A DNA stretch of 6,200 nt, from assembly GCA_950059165.1 (NCBI GenBank), contig CATLUC010000094.1, forward strand, positions 1-6,200, in the 5' to 3' direction. This document shows positions 5,705 through 6,200 of this stretch, in pieces; within the stretch, counting starts at the first letter, position 1; each line of letters begins with the position of its first letter. The position numbers and the translations under genes were made by a program. The notes beneath the pieces were generated by a model. That model saw only the letters and a list, made by a program, of their open reading frames with translations. It had not been told where the DNA came from and did not search any database. Source of the stretch: an uncultured Clostridium sp. (GTDB lineage: Bacteria > Bacillota > Clostridia > TANB77 > CAG-508).

Positions 5705-6160
5705 TTATGTATCTCCTTTATTTACATCTTTTAATAATTCTAATTGAGATATTAGTAGAGATTCCATCTTTGCTTTGTAAATATCAAATTGTTTTTTTAC
5801 ATCTTCTAGTTCTTTTTTCTTAGTAGCTATTTCGCTATCAAGTTCTGATACTTGTTGTTTTGCCGTTTCTTTAGCTTCATGTACTATTTGCTCTGCTTGT
5901 TGTTTTGCTATGTTTTTTACATCATCTGCTGTACTTTGTGCAACAACTAATGTACTTTGTAATGTTGATTCTATTGTTTTGTAATGCTCTAAATTTTTTT
6001 GTAGTTCTTCAACTTTAACTCTTAATTCTGTATTTTCTTTGTAGTTTTTAGAATAATCTACTGTTAGTTCATCTAAAAAATCATCAATTTCTTCAACATT
6101 ATATCCATTCATTAATTGTTTTGAAAATTTTTTATTTTCTATATCCAATGGTGTTATCAA
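5705..6160 (-). CDS. divIVA: Cell-division/pole scaffold protein DivIVA
   Basis: DivIVA proteins bind the inner face of curved membrane at the division site and poles and recruit division, cell-wall or chromosome-anchoring partners. The 151-residue protein starts with the family signature ITPLDIENKKFSKQL (2-16) and GYNVEEIDDFLDEL (19-32), the membrane-binding domain. A coiled coil follows (about 30-62), then the second conserved block TIESTLQSTLVVAQSTADDV (62-81) and a helical tail to about 145. The start is TTG at 6160, supported by a perfect AAGGAGG (6174-6168) 7 bases upstream. In the membrane-contact loop the Arg of the usual RGY is Asn (LMNGY, 16-20). In related bacteria it follows sepF, yggT and ylmH; those genes would lie beyond the window. 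Confidence 0.93.
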   Translation of the reverse strand: MITPLDIENKKFSKQLMNGYNVEEIDDFLDELTVDYSKNYKENTELRVKVEELQKNLEHYKTIESTLQSTLVVAQSTADDVKNIAKQQAEQIVHEAKETAKQQVSELDSEIATKKKELEDVKKQFDIYKAKMESLLISQLELLKDVNKGDT

Positions 6161-6167
6161 TTTTTTT

Positions 6168-6174
6168 CCTCCTT
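6168..6174 (-). promoter_or_regulatory. Strong ribosome binding site that supports the TTG start of divIVA
   Basis: AAGGAGG, read on the minus strand, ends 7 bases before the TTG at 6160. No in-frame ATG with a comparable site exists near the start of the conserved N-terminal domain, so TTG is the likely initiation codon. Confidence 0.85.
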
Positions 6175-6200
6175 ACAGCAATTTTCTTAACTAATTCATT

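Noticed and set aside
6132..6200. Minus-strand open frame (NELVKKIAVRRKKID...) running into divIVA, possible tail of an upstream gene
   Set aside because: Only 22 codons are visible and it overlaps the divIVA ribosome binding site and start; too little to call, although the upstream gene should be close.

Overview
The window looks like chromosomal core DNA of a low-GC Firmicute, most likely a member of the Clostridia. The evidence is very AT-rich coding sequence, strong AGGAGG-type ribosome binding sites, two TTG starts, and proteins of clostridial type (DivIVA, RsmD, a coiled-coil protein usually found beside rsmD, and a membrane-anchored FtsK/SpoIIIE translocase). The species cannot be named from sequence alone. 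Every gene lies on the minus strand, so transcription runs from high to low coordinates.

In transcription order: divIVA (6160-5705, TTG start) ends at a good intrinsic terminator (5660-5686). An AT-rich intergenic region of about 300 bp follows, with a convincing sigma-A-type promoter (5430-5458) and a 12-bp direct repeat just upstream of it. This promoter should drive rsmD (5403-4855) and the coiled-coil gene 20 bp downstream (4834-4331). Next comes a block of two palindromes (a terminator-like hairpin at 4289-4332 and a 39-bp stem at 4186-4280), then the ftsK/spoIIIE gene (4164-1722). As read here, ftsK is broken by one extra base near 3750-3760: the membrane part and the motor part are in different frames. 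The two parts together would give a normal 813-residue protein.

Between ftsK and the last gene lies a 286-bp composite palindromic region (1440-1725). Two copies of the same short hairpin, in inverted orientation, flank a perfect 23-bp inverted repeat (1489-1511/1654-1676) whose interior also folds. No gene is visible in it. The last gene, starting at 1424 (TTG, good ribosome binding site) and running off the window at base 1, encodes at least 474 residues of an unrecognised coiled-coil protein.

The genes are mainly housekeeping: cell-pole/division scaffolding (DivIVA), 16S rRNA methylation (RsmD) and chromosome translocation through the septum (FtsK/SpoIIIE). I do not see a defence system, prophage or biosynthetic cluster. 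The non-routine content is the ftsK frameshift, the unknown partial gene, and the two palindromic blocks. These fit tightly between the stop codon of one gene and the ribosome binding site of the next, and they look like small non-autonomous repeats.
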